Assembly: GCA_050299695.1 (NCBI GenBank)
Contig: JBNKWI010000005.1
Coordinates: 1 to 64,000, forward strand
Reading direction: 5' to 3'
Length of the DNA: 64,000 bases
DNA from: Ovoidimarina sp050299695
Lineage (GTDB): Bacteria > Pseudomonadota > Alphaproteobacteria > Rhodobacterales > Rhodobacteraceae
Of this stretch, positions 1 to 8,725 are shown in pieces. A program made the translations under genes and the position numbers. Positions within the stretch are counted from its first letter, which is position 1. The number at the start of each line of letters is the position of its first letter. The notes below the pieces were generated by a model. That model was not told where the DNA came from, did not search any database, and saw only the letters and a list, made by a program, of their open reading frames with translations.

Positions 1-17
1 ACCGGCGCAGGCGCGTC

Positions 18-242
18 ATGGACGCCGCGCGCTTCCTGCCGGTGGCGGCGATGTTCCTCTTCACCGTCCCGGTGCTCTGGGCGCGGTCCACGGGCACAGC
101 GGCGGGGCTGCTCTACCTCTTCGGCGCCTGGGTCCTCCTGATCCTCGCCGCAGGCGCCATCGCCCGGGCCCTGCCCTACCTGCCCGGGACCGAGCCCGAC
201 GACGCGCCCGCGCCGCCGCCGGGAGACGGCGGAGCGCCCTGA
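18..242 (+). CDS. Small two-TM membrane protein upstream of SSS-histidine kinase
   Basis: This 74-aa protein has two hydrophobic segments (about residues 5-22 and 28-50) and a short acidic, proline-rich tail (about residues 57-74). Its stop overlaps the start of the symporter/kinase gene as ATGA, so the two are very likely translationally coupled. I do not recognise the family. By analogy, small two-TM subunits such as DUF4212 precede sodium:solute symporters (an example lies at 52204-52491), so it may be an accessory subunit of the downstream symporter domain. That role is inference. The true start could lie slightly upstream, outside the window. Confidence 0.7.
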   Translation: MDAARFLPVAAMFLFTVPVLWARSTGTAAGLLYLFGAWVLLILAAGAIARALPYLPGTEPDDAPAPPPGDGGAP

Positions 243-2932
243 TGCTCTCGTTCAATCTGCTCCTCGCCGTCTCGATCGGCTATGCGAGCCTGCTCTTCCT
301 CGTCGCCTTCGCGACCGAGCGCCGGGCGCTGAGCGGCCAGGCGAACTGGCTCCGCTCACCCGCCGTCTACACGCTCTCGCTCTCGATCTACTGCACCGGC
401 TGGACCTTCTTCGGCGCGGTCGGATACGCCGCGCGCTCGGGGCTCGAATACGTCACCATCTATCTCGGCCCCACCATCGTGATGATCGGCTGGTGGTCGC
501 TCCTGAGGAAGCTCGTGCGGATCGGCAAGACCCAGCGGATCACGTCCATCGCCGACCTCCTCTCCTCCCGCTACGGCAAGTCGGCCTTCATCGGCGGGCT
601 GGTGACCGTGCTCGTAGTGGTCGGCACCACGCCCTATATCGCGCTCCAGCTCCAGTCGGTGACGCTCTCCTTCCAGGTCTTCGCGCCCGCCTCCGACGAC
701 GGGGTCTCGACCGGTTTCTGGGTCGCCGCCGGGCTCGCCCTCTTCACGGTGATCTTCGGCACCCGCAATCTCGACGTCGACGAACGCCACCACGGCGTGG
801 TCATCGCCATCGCGGTCGAGGCGGTGGTCAAGCTCATCGCGCTCCTTGCCGTCGGGATCTTCGTGGTCTGGGGCGTCGCCGGCGGCCCCGCCGAGGCGCT
901 CCGGATCATCGACGCCTCGCCCATCGCCGCCTGGAACATGGCGCCCGACCGCTGGGTGACGCTCACCTTCCTCGCCGGCGCCGCCTTCATCTGCCTGCCC
1001 CGGATGTTCCACGTCCTCGTCGTCGAGAACACCGACGAACGCCATCTCGGCGTCGCCTCCTGGGCCTTCCCGGTCTATCTCCTCCTGATCTCGCTCTTCG
1101 TCGTGCCCATTGCCGCCGTCGGCCTCTCGGCGATGCCGGGCCAAAACCCCGATCTCTTCGTCATCACCGTGCCCCTGCAATACGGCCGCGAGGGGCTTGC
1201 CATGCTCTCCTTCCTCGGCGGCTTCTCGGCGGCGACCTCGATGGTTGTCGTGGCCTCCATCGCGCTCTCGACCATGGTCTCGAACCACCTGGTGATGCCG
1301 CTCTGGCTCCGCTTCGCCGAGGGCGGCGCCACCGTCTCGGGCGACGTACGCAACGTGGTGCTCGTCTCGCGCCGGATCTCCATCGCCGGCGTCCTCGCGC
1401 TCGGCTATCTCTACTACCGCTCCTCGGGCGGCGGCGAGGCGCTGGCCGCCATGGGCCTCATCGCCTTCGCCGGCGTGGCCCAGCTCCTGCCGGCGCTCAT
1501 CGGCGGCGTCTTCTGGCGCGGCGCGACCCGGGTCGGCGCCAGCACCGGCATCGCGCTCGGCTTCGCCGTCTGGCTCTACACCCTGTTCCTGCCGAGTTTC
1601 GGTGCCGATGCGCTGCTCAGCGCCGCCACGCTCCGCGACGGCCCCTGGGGCATCGCCGCGCTCCGGCCTCAGGCGCTCTTCGGCGTGACCGGGCTCGACC
1701 CCCTCGTCCACGCGCTGTTCTGGTCGCTCACCGCCAATCTCGCCGCCTTCTTCATCGGCTCGCTCCTGAGCTTCCCGAACCCGCTCGAACGGCTCCAGGG
1801 CGCAACCTTCGTCAACATCTACCGCTATTCCGGCGGCGTGCGCGGCTGGGGTCACGGCGTCGCCGAGGCCGAGGACCTCCTGGTCATGGCCCAGCGCATC
1901 ATCGGCCCCAGCGAGGCCCAGGCGCTCTTCGTCGCCGCCTCTGCCAGCCAGGGCAAGCGCGGCTACCTGCCCGATGTGACGCCCGATTTCCTCGAACGGC
2001 TCGAACGGAAGCTCGCGGGTTCGGTGGGCGCCGCCACCGCGCATGCGATGATCGGCCAGATCACCGGCGGGGTGACCGTCTCGGTCGAGGACCTGATGCG
2101 CGTCGCCGACGAAACCGCGCAGATGATGGAGCAGCAATCCGCGCTCCAGGCGAAATCGCGCGAGCTCGAGCGCACCGCAAGGCAGCTCCGCGAGGCCAAC
2201 GAGAAGCTCACCCAGCTCTCCGTCCAGAAAGACGCCTTCCTGAGCCAGATCAGCCACGAGCTCCGCACGCCGATGACCTCGATCCGCTCGTTTTCCGAAA
2301 TCCTCCGAGACGGCTCCGGCTTCTCCGCCACCGACCGCAAGCGCTACTCGACGATCATCCACGACGAGACCCTGCGCCTCACCCGCCTCCTCGACGACCT
2401 GCTCGATCTCAGCGTCCTCGAACACGGCCAGGGCACGCTCAACCTCGCCCCCGCGCGGCTCCGCGGCGTGCTCGACCGCGCGCTCGCGGCGATGGAAGGG
2501 CTGGAAGGCTCGGGCGCGCTCCGTATCCTCCGGCGCCTCGGCGACGAGGAGATCGCGCTCACCACCGATTCCGACCGGCTCGCGCAGGTCTTCATCAACA
2601 TCCTCTCGAACGCGCAGAAATACTGCACCGCGCCGCAGCCCACGCTCAGGATCGCGGTGACAAGGCACGAACGGCGCGTCGAGGTGGACTTCATCGACAA
2701 CGGCGCCGGCATTCCGGCCGAGCACCAGTCGCTGATCTTCGAGAAATTCGCCCGCCTCTCCGATACCCGCGCCGCCGGCGGCGCCGGGCTCGGCCTCGCG
2801 ATCTGCCGCGAGATCATGCTCCGCCTCGGCGGCGACATCGCCTACCTGCCCGGCCAGGGCGGCGCCGCTTTCCGCGTGACCCTGCCGCTCGCCGGCGCCG
2901 AGGCGCCCCGGACCGCGGCAACGATTTCCTAA
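242..2932 (+). CDS. Sodium:solute symporter-domain sensor histidine kinase
   Basis: The 896-aa protein joins an N-terminal sodium:solute symporter (SSS) module of many TM helices (about residues 1-530) to a cytoplasmic kinase. After a coiled-coil linker (about 630-665) comes a HisKA box SHELRTPM with the phospho-acceptor His at residue 672, then an HATPase domain with an N box (FINILSNAQKY), a G1 box (DNGAGIP) and a G2 box (GAGLGLAI). Known relatives are CbrA and CrbS, which link substrate transport or sensing to carbon metabolism. No response regulator lies directly next to it; the nearest receiver protein is at 34078. It could act as a transporter, a sensor or both. Confidence 0.93.
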   Translation: MLSFNLLLAVSIGYASLLFLVAFATERRALSGQANWLRSPAVYTLSLSIYCTGWTFFGAVGYAARSGLEYVTIYLGPTIVMIGWWSLLRKLVRIGKTQRITSIADLLSSRYGKSAFIGGLVTVLVVVGTTPYIALQLQSVTLSFQVFAPASDDGVSTGFWVAAGLALFTVIFGTRNLDVDERHHGVVIAIAVEAVVKLIALLAVGIFVVWGVAGGPAEALRIIDASPIAAWNMAPDRWVTLTFLAGAAFICLPRMFHVLVVENTDERHLGVASWAFPVYLLLISLFVVPIAAVGLSAMPGQNPDLFVITVPLQYGREGLAMLSFLGGFSAATSMVVVASIALSTMVSNHLVMPLWLRFAEGGATVSGDVRNVVLVSRRISIAGVLALGYLYYRSSGGGEALAAMGLIAFAGVAQLLPALIGGVFWRGATRVGASTGIALGFAVWLYTLFLPSFGADALLSAATLRDGPWGIAALRPQALFGVTGLDPLVHALFWSLTANLAAFFIGSLLSFPNPLERLQGATFVNIYRYSGGVRGWGHGVAEAEDLLVMAQRIIGPSEAQALFVAASASQGKRGYLPDVTPDFLERLERKLAGSVGAATAHAMIGQITGGVTVSVEDLMRVADETAQMMEQQSALQAKSRELERTARQLREANEKLTQLSVQKDAFLSQISHELRTPMTSIRSFSEILRDGSGFSATDRKRYSTIIHDETLRLTRLLDDLLDLSVLEHGQGTLNLAPARLRGVLDRALAAMEGLEGSGALRILRRLGDEEIALTTDSDRLAQVFINILSNAQKYCTAPQPTLRIAVTRHERRVEVDFIDNGAGIPAEHQSLIFEKFARLSDTRAAGGAGLGLAICREIMLRLGGDIAYLPGQGGAAFRVTLPLAGAEAPRTAATIS

Positions 2933-2987
2933 CCTCGCTCCTGTCTTATCCCGCGGCAGACCCGTCCGGCAGAACACGACAGGTATC

Positions 2988-4070
2988 ATGAGCGCGACCG
3001 CGATAGAAAACCCCGCCCTGAAGCGGATGCTGAAACCGGCGAAGCCCGTCACGTCGGGCTCGCGCATGGCTGAGGCCAAGGCCTGGCGCATCTCGCTCCC
3101 CCGCATCTCCGAAAGCACGATCAGCCTCGTCGCCACAGTGATCGGCTACGACGTCACCACCACCTATCTGGAAGCGATCCTCACCGGCTGGGACCGGTTC
3201 TCCCTCGCGCTCCTCACGAAAGGGCCCGACGAGGTGCGCGGCCTGATCCAGCTCGACGACGCGCTCCGCACCGGCTTGATCGAGGCGCAGACCATGGGCC
3301 GGGTCCAGAACACGCCGCTCTCCGAACGCCCCGGCACCCCGATCGACGCGGCGCTCTGCGACCATGTGGTGAATGCCTGGCTGAAGGGCGCCGCCGAGGC
3401 CGGCGACTGGGTGAACGACTGGGAGACCACGCGCATCATGAAGGATCCCCGCGCCGCCAAGGTGGCGTTGGAGGAAGGCGAATACCAGGCGACCGAGATC
3501 GGCATCTCGCTCGGCGAAGGCGCGCGGCTCGGCACGCTCAGGGTCCTGAAGCCGCTCAGCGCCCTCGGACGCTCGCAATCCTCGGGGCCGTCCCATGGCG
3601 GCAAGCTCGCGGGCTTCCTCGCCCTCGAGGCCGAGATCGAGGCGGTGCTTTACCACACCAAGGTGCCCTATGACTGGCTGAGTTCGCTCGAGCCGGGCGC
3701 GATCCTGGAGATCCCGCGCCGGGCGATCGACCATGTCGAGGTGAAGACGCTCGAGGGCAAGCGGATCACCCGCGCGCGGCTCGGCCAGCTCGGCGGCAAG
3801 CGCGCGGTGCGGATCCTCGAGGAAGACGCCCCCGACAGCGAGCCACCCACGGGCCTGGGCGGCCTCGCCGGCATCGGCGCGGCGGGCGGCCTCCCAGCCC
3901 TGCCGGGCGCCGAGCCGATGGGCGCCCTTCCGGACCTGCCGGACCTGCCGCCCCTGGGAGGGCTCCCCGACCTTCCAGAACCGGAGCCGCTCGGCGCGCT
4001 GCCGGACCTCCCCGAACCGGGGGGCCTTCCCGACATTCCGGGCCTGCCGCCGCTCGGCGACTTGGACTGA
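2988..4070 (+). CDS. FliM/FliN-family (SpoA domain) flagellar motor switch-like protein
   Basis: The 360-aa protein has a middle region without clear motifs and a SpoA/FliN C-terminal-type domain at about residues 222-278 (pattern LEPGAILEIP...V.L.G..I..ARLGQ..GKRAVRI). Known SpoA domains form the flagellar C-ring or type III secretion sorting platform. The last roughly 60 residues are a Pro/Leu/Gly/Asp-rich tail built from repeated PDLP/LPDLPE units. No other flagellar genes are nearby, so it is an orphan here. The start at 2988 is an ATG 55 bp after the kinase stop. Family assignment is fairly secure; a role in motility is inferred. Confidence 0.8.
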   Translation: MSATAIENPALKRMLKPAKPVTSGSRMAEAKAWRISLPRISESTISLVATVIGYDVTTTYLEAILTGWDRFSLALLTKGPDEVRGLIQLDDALRTGLIEAQTMGRVQNTPLSERPGTPIDAALCDHVVNAWLKGAAEAGDWVNDWETTRIMKDPRAAKVALEEGEYQATEIGISLGEGARLGTLRVLKPLSALGRSQSSGPSHGGKLAGFLALEAEIEAVLYHTKVPYDWLSSLEPGAILEIPRRAIDHVEVKTLEGKRITRARLGQLGGKRAVRILEEDAPDSEPPTGLGGLAGIGAAGGLPALPGAEPMGALPDLPDLPPLGGLPDLPEPEPLGALPDLPEPGGLPDIPGLPPLGDLD

Positions 4071-4113
4071 AATCGGGCTTCCGCCCGCCACCGGGCTCGG
4101 TGAGGCTCTCGCC

Positions 4114-4722
4114 CTAGCGGCCGAGCCCCGAGAAATGCCGCCGCGGATCCTCGCCGATATTCAGCCAGCCGCGCGTCACCCGGGCCAGGTGGTTCACGAT
4201 CCGCACCTTCTGGGTCTGCCCCTCCTGCGCCGCCACCACCGCCGCCGCGCCGGTATAGGCGTCGAGATCGGCCTTGATGAACACCGGATCGGTCAGCGGT
4301 TCGAGCGTCGCCGCGTCGAAAGCCTGGATGTAGTAGACGATATTGTGCACCGCCGAGGGCGCGAAGGCGACGGCGGCCGGCGTGACGGCGTGGAACTGCT
4401 GCAGCCGGACCGAGAAGCTCACCGGCCGGGTGCCCTTCAGATCGGCGGCCCCCATGGCGACCCCGTCATGCAGGATCTGCGCCACCTGGTCGCGCCGGTT
4501 GCCTTCCGGGTCGCCATGCCAGACGATATCGGCATTCGGCGCCACGCTGTTGACGTTCGACACGGTCAGTTCTTCCGGGATATCGACCCGGACCAGCGCC
4601 AGCTTCCAGTCCTTCGTGGCCTCCTCGGTGACCGGCGCCTCGAAATCGGTCGACCAGTTGCCGGCGCAGGCCGCCAGAGCCAGCGGCGCCCCCAGCAATA
4701 TCTTGCGGCGTTGCATGTACAT
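4114..4722 (-). CDS. DUF6778-type lipoprotein
   Basis: The product (202 aa from the chosen start) begins MYMQRRKILLGAPLALAACAG, a lipoprotein signal with lipobox LAAC, so it is probably anchored in the envelope. I chose the ATG at 4722 because an AGAGGG ribosome site lies just upstream; an upstream in-frame start would break the signal peptide. The mature part has alternating hydrophobic strands and no catalytic motif that I recognise. It resembles the rhodobacterial DUF6778 family, whose function is unknown. It converges on the SpoA gene; a small CGGGC-TTCC-GCCCG hairpin (4074-4087) separates them. Confidence 0.75.
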   Translation of the reverse strand: MYMQRRKILLGAPLALAACAGNWSTDFEAPVTEEATKDWKLALVRVDIPEELTVSNVNSVAPNADIVWHGDPEGNRRDQVAQILHDGVAMGAADLKGTRPVSFSVRLQQFHAVTPAAVAFAPSAVHNIVYYIQAFDAATLEPLTDPVFIKADLDAYTGAAAVVAAQEGQTQKVRIVNHLARVTRGWLNIGEDPRRHFSGLGR

Positions 4723-4816
4723 TTCCCTCTGCTCTGCCTCGCGACACACGTCCTGCCTCGGGTGAATTTCCACCTCTCAGGCAAGCAAAACGATACAAAG
4801 CGCGGGTTTTAGCCCC

Positions 4817-7288
4817 TTATTGCGGCATAAGTGTGGTAATCCCCACCGCCGCCGCCCGGGCCAGCTCCGGGTCGAGCGACATCGGGATGTATTCCCCCCG
4901 CCGCCACAGCTCGCCCAGATCGTCGTAGTGCCGCGACAGCGGATGCCCCGACTGCCCGGTGGAGATGATGAACACCGAGCTGTCCGGGTCCGCCAGGTCG
5001 TAGACGCCGCGATAGCCGGCACCGTGCACGTTGATGAACGGGTCCGGCCCCCGCCCCGAGGTCATCCCCCGCATCAGGGTATTGTCGCCCCCCGAAGTGG
5101 ACTGGCGGATGTTCACGATCCAGTTCAGCACCGGCAGGTCGCCCAGCACCTCGTGGTCGTGATGCGCCTCATGCGCGTCGCCCCAGCGCAGGCTCTCCAG
5201 CGCGGTGCCATAGTGCTCGCCGATCCACAGAAGCGCGTCGTCGAGCGCGAGCCGCGCGATCTCGGTGCAGCTCTCGCGCTCGTCCGACTGCACCACGTCG
5301 CACCAGACCGAGGCGCCGTCGACATTGCGGAATACCCGCTCGATGAACACCGGATCGGGATGGGTGAACTCCTCCGTGAGCGGCCCGCCCAGCTCGTCGC
5401 GGATCAGCCGGACCTGCAGCGCGCGCAGCCAGGCGGCGTAGATCAGCGGCTCCGGCAGATGCTCGTTCATCTCGCCGTTCCAGTCGGCCAGAAGCGCCAG
5501 CGCCTTCTGCCGCTGCCGCACCGGCGTGCCCTCGGGCGCCGGATCACCGGTGTTGAACAGGTTCTTGCCAATGAGCGGCAGGAGCGCCCGGGCCGTGTAG
5601 GAGACGGTGTCGAGCTGCGCCTCGATGAAGCTGTCGCGGGTATGCACTTCGCGGCTCTGCATCAGCCGGCGCCAGCGCTCCACCCGTTGCGTGTCGCCCC
5701 AGTTGTAGGAGACGTGGAACGGAAACGGCCGGTCGGTGATCTTGTTGTTCGAATTCCCCAGGATGCCCCCCGGCGGGTCGATGAATTCCGGGTTCGCGTC
5801 GTAGCCCAGCATCCCCTGCCAGCGGTTCTCGGGCAACGCGCCCAGGCTCGGCAGCCGGCCCCGCGACTGGCTCCGCGCCGCCCGGCGCGGCATCTGGCCG
5901 ATCACCTTCATGGCGATCCGCTCGCGGTCGGCGAGGATCAGGTTCTGCGCCGGCGCCACGAACTGTTCGCCCGCCGCCAGCGCCTCGTCCACGTTTCCGG
6001 CCCGCATCAGCCCGATCGCCGCGCCCACCGAGGTGTCGGCCGGCGAAAGTCCGGTCCAGGACAGCGCCACCACATCGCCCTGCGGCGTGATCGTGGAGAG
6101 GCCGAGCTGCGTCGAAGGCAGGATCGGCCCGTTCTCCGACCAGCGCAGGGTGATCGTCTGCGGCGGCGCGTCCTTCACCTGGATGATCGACTGCCGCGTG
6201 CGAAGCGGCGCCCAGCCCTCCTGCGTCCGCACCTGCGACGGGTCCTCGGGGTTCAGTTCCTCGAGGAACAGGTCCTGATCGTCGAGATAGGTCGAGGTCA
6301 GCCCCCAGGCGAGCCGGTCCGACCGGCCCAGCAGCACCGCCGGAATGCCCGGGATCGTGCCGCCGATCACGCCGCCGGACTGCAATTCCATCCGCGCCAG
6401 GTACCAGATCGACGGCGCGGTGAAGCCGAGATGCGGATCGTTCGCCAGGAGCGTCGCCTCCGAGGCCGAGCGCGAGGGCGCCGCCGCCCAGGAATTCGAC
6501 GCCCCGCCCATGCCCCGTTCGGGCAGCGGATCCAGCGGATCGCGCGGCGCATCCTCCGTGAACGCCCCGGCAAGCCGCCGCGTGCCCGGCACCAGCATGG
6601 CGTATTCCGGCAGGGCCGCCACCCCCGGCCCCGGCGCGTCGGGCAGGATATCGGAGAGCCGCGCCGCGTCGTTCAGCACCAGCGACAGCCGTGCCCGCAG
6701 CACCTCGTCCGCGGCCTGCTCGCTCAGCCGCAGCGCCATCAGCTTCACGAGCGCTATGCTGTCGGCGGGCTGCCACGGCGCGATCTGCGGCTCGAACAGC
6801 CAGAATTCCGGCGCCCCCCGGCCCCGTGCGCCAAGATTCACCTGTGCAAGCCAGGCATTGACCCCCCGCGAATAGGCCTCGAGCGCCGCGGTGGTATAGG
6901 GATCCTGCGCCTTGGCCGATTCCACCGAGAGCGGATAGATATCGAGCCGCCGCACCAGATCGTCGATCCTCAGCGTCCGCGTCCCGAACAGCTCGCTCAG
7001 CCGCCCCTGCGCGGTGCGCCGCATCAGCATCATCTGCCAGAGCCGGTCCTGCGCATGGGCGAAGCCGAGCCCGAAGAACACGTCCTCGTCGCTCGACCCG
7101 AAGATATGCGGCACGCTGGCGTTGTCGCGGACGATCTCCACCGGGCCGTTGAGGCCCGCCACCGTCATCGTATCGGTGTAATCGGGGATCGAGCGCGAGG
7201 CGAACCAGTACAGGAGAAGCACCGTGCCGAACGACAGCGCCAGGAGCGCCGTGACGGCGCGGAGAAGCCAGCGAAAGATCAGTGCCAT
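4817..7288 (-). CDS. Penicillin acylase family (Ntn-hydrolase) protein
   Basis: This 823-aa protein matches the penicillin amidase/acylated-homoserine-lactone acylase family in length and layout. It has an N-terminal hydrophobic signal or anchor (residues 8-28), an alpha-chain region with IVRDNASVPHIFG and FAHAQDRLWQM, then GASNSW, where Ser264 is the expected N-terminal nucleophile freed by autocleavage. The beta-chain shows ANDPHLGF and later GNSNNKI. Members hydrolyse amide bonds of penicillins, AHLs or related acyl amides in the periplasm. The substrate here cannot be read from sequence, and quorum-signal turnover is only one possibility. Nothing nearby gives a pathway context. Confidence 0.93.
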   Translation of the reverse strand: MALIFRWLLRAVTALLALSFGTVLLLYWFASRSIPDYTDTMTVAGLNGPVEIVRDNASVPHIFGSSDEDVFFGLGFAHAQDRLWQMMLMRRTAQGRLSELFGTRTLRIDDLVRRLDIYPLSVESAKAQDPYTTAALEAYSRGVNAWLAQVNLGARGRGAPEFWLFEPQIAPWQPADSIALVKLMALRLSEQAADEVLRARLSLVLNDAARLSDILPDAPGPGVAALPEYAMLVPGTRRLAGAFTEDAPRDPLDPLPERGMGGASNSWAAAPSRSASEATLLANDPHLGFTAPSIWYLARMELQSGGVIGGTIPGIPAVLLGRSDRLAWGLTSTYLDDQDLFLEELNPEDPSQVRTQEGWAPLRTRQSIIQVKDAPPQTITLRWSENGPILPSTQLGLSTITPQGDVVALSWTGLSPADTSVGAAIGLMRAGNVDEALAAGEQFVAPAQNLILADRERIAMKVIGQMPRRAARSQSRGRLPSLGALPENRWQGMLGYDANPEFIDPPGGILGNSNNKITDRPFPFHVSYNWGDTQRVERWRRLMQSREVHTRDSFIEAQLDTVSYTARALLPLIGKNLFNTGDPAPEGTPVRQRQKALALLADWNGEMNEHLPEPLIYAAWLRALQVRLIRDELGGPLTEEFTHPDPVFIERVFRNVDGASVWCDVVQSDERESCTEIARLALDDALLWIGEHYGTALESLRWGDAHEAHHDHEVLGDLPVLNWIVNIRQSTSGGDNTLMRGMTSGRGPDPFINVHGAGYRGVYDLADPDSSVFIISTGQSGHPLSRHYDDLGELWRRGEYIPMSLDPELARAAAVGITTLMPQ

Positions 7289-7366
7289 CGTCCTGCTCGA
7301 GTTGACGGGGGCGCGGGGTTCTTTAGTTAGGCATCAGATACGCCAAAACCGGTGGGGAGAAAAGCC

Positions 7367-8239
7367 ATGGCGAAGCTCGCATTTCTCGGCCTTGGGGTCA
7401 TGGGCTACCCGATGGCCGGGCATCTCAAGGCCGCCGGGCACGATGTGACCGTCTACAACCGCACCACCGCCAAGGCGGAGGCCTGGGCGAAACAGCATGG
7501 CGGCGCGTTCGGCGCGACCCCGCGCGAGGCCGCCCGGGGCGCCGAATTCGTGCTGGCCTGCGTCGGCAACGACGATGACCTGCGCGCCGTGGTGCTGGGC
7601 GAGGACGGCGCGCTCGCCGGCATGGCGGCGGGGAGCCTCTTCATCGACCACACCACCGTCTCGGCGGCGGTGACCCGCGAGCTCTACGCCGCGGCGAAGG
7701 CGGAAGGCGTGGGCTTCGTCGACGCGCCGGTCTCGGGCGGCCAGGCCGGGGCCGAAAACGGCCAGCTCGGGATCATGTGCGGCGGCGATGCGGGTGAATA
7801 TGCCCGCGCCGAACCGGTGATGGCCGCCTATGCCAAGGCCTGCCGCCGCCTCGGCGAGAGCGGCGCCGGCCAACTCACCAAGATGGTGAACCAGATCTGC
7901 ATCGCGGGCCTCGTCCAGGGCCTCTCGGAGGGCCTGCATTTCGCCGAGAAGGCCGGGCTCGACATCAAGGAAGTGGTGAGCGTCATCAGCCAGGGCGCGG
8001 CCGGCTCCTGGCAGATGTCGAACCGCTACGAGACCATGGCGGACGACAAGTTCGACCACGGCTTCGCGGTGGACTGGATGCGCAAGGATCTCGACATCTG
8101 CCTCCGCACCGCCAACGAGAACGGCGCCTCGCTGCCGGTGACCGCGCTTGTCGACCAGTTCTACAAGGACGTCCAGAAGCTCGGCGGCGGCCGCTGGGAC
8201 ACGTCGAGCCTGATCAAGCGTCTCCGCGCGCTGGGCTGA
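7367..8239 (+). CDS. NAD(P)-dependent beta-hydroxyacid dehydrogenase (3-hydroxyisobutyrate dehydrogenase family)
   Basis: The 290-aa enzyme starts MAKLAFLGLGVMGYPM, the Rossmann GxGxMG motif of the 3-hydroxyisobutyrate dehydrogenase/tartronate semialdehyde reductase family. It continues with the substrate-binding DAPVSGGQAGA signature and the GQLTKMVNQ segment bearing the catalytic lysine (K in GxxxKxxN). The ATG at 7367 is preferred over a GTG 15 bp upstream because GGGGAGA sits at the right distance. It diverges from the penicillin-acylase gene and is followed by a 486-bp gap that contains a palindromic repeat. The exact hydroxyacid substrate is not determinable. Confidence 0.93.
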   Translation: MAKLAFLGLGVMGYPMAGHLKAAGHDVTVYNRTTAKAEAWAKQHGGAFGATPREAARGAEFVLACVGNDDDLRAVVLGEDGALAGMAAGSLFIDHTTVSAAVTRELYAAAKAEGVGFVDAPVSGGQAGAENGQLGIMCGGDAGEYARAEPVMAAYAKACRRLGESGAGQLTKMVNQICIAGLVQGLSEGLHFAEKAGLDIKEVVSVISQGAAGSWQMSNRYETMADDKFDHGFAVDWMRKDLDICLRTANENGASLPVTALVDQFYKDVQKLGGGRWDTSSLIKRLRALG

Positions 8240-8397
8240 CCCCGGTTTCACAGCCTCCGGCGCCGGTCCGCGCGCGCTGACGCGCGCGGGCTGTTACTAA
8301 CATCCCGCCCGGAGCACTCGACGGCGCGACCGTGCTGCATGCAATTCGATTGCAACGATTGCGAAGTGCCCCGCCCGGGACAAGGCCCGCAGGGCCG

Positions 8398-8534
8398 CCG
8401 GGCGAGCGCCTGCCCGTCCCGGCGGGCTGGCGCTCTGGTGGCGTCCCGCGCCGAACGATTGTACGGCGGGGTGGCACCATAAAGCGCAGACCACAACCGT
8501 TGCGGCGCCATCCCACGGGCAGGCGCTCGCCCGG
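8398..8534. repeat. 137-bp palindromic (MITE-like) element, copy A
   Basis: The element is bounded by perfect 20-bp terminal inverted repeats (ccgggcgagcgcctgcccgt at 8398-8417 and its complement at 8515-8534). A second, imperfect inverted pair lies inside (gcgccgaacgattgt against the complement of accacaaccgttgcggcgc). A reverse-oriented copy of exactly the same length lies at 32965-33101; aligning by eye I count 16 differences in 137 positions. It fills much of the gap between the dehydrogenase and the phosphatase (8240-8725); the rest of the gap shows no gene. ORFs crossing it on either strand look incidental. Confidence 0.85.
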
Positions 8535-8725
8535 CTTCGCGCTTCATTGGGTGGGCAGCCAAGAACGCACACTCGCAAGACCCCGCCCGCCACACCTCCG
8601 TCACGAAACCTTCCGCAAACCGTCACGCCCGCGTCGGCGATCTGTTTCCGAACCCGGCGAGCCTCGCCACAGCGCCCGTCCCAGGGCGCCCTCAACGCTG
8701 CTTGCCAAACAGGGACCCAAGCCAG

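Noticed and set aside
356..3136. 926-aa open frame opposite the symporter-kinase
   Set aside because: Shadow ORF with Asp/Glu/Gly/Arg/His bias and no domain features.
8297..8700. Short frames in the gap before the PhoD gene that resemble frames at 32936-33234
   Set aside because: Their similarity is explained by the shared 137-bp palindromic repeat; all frames match because the copies have no indels, so it is not evidence of coding.
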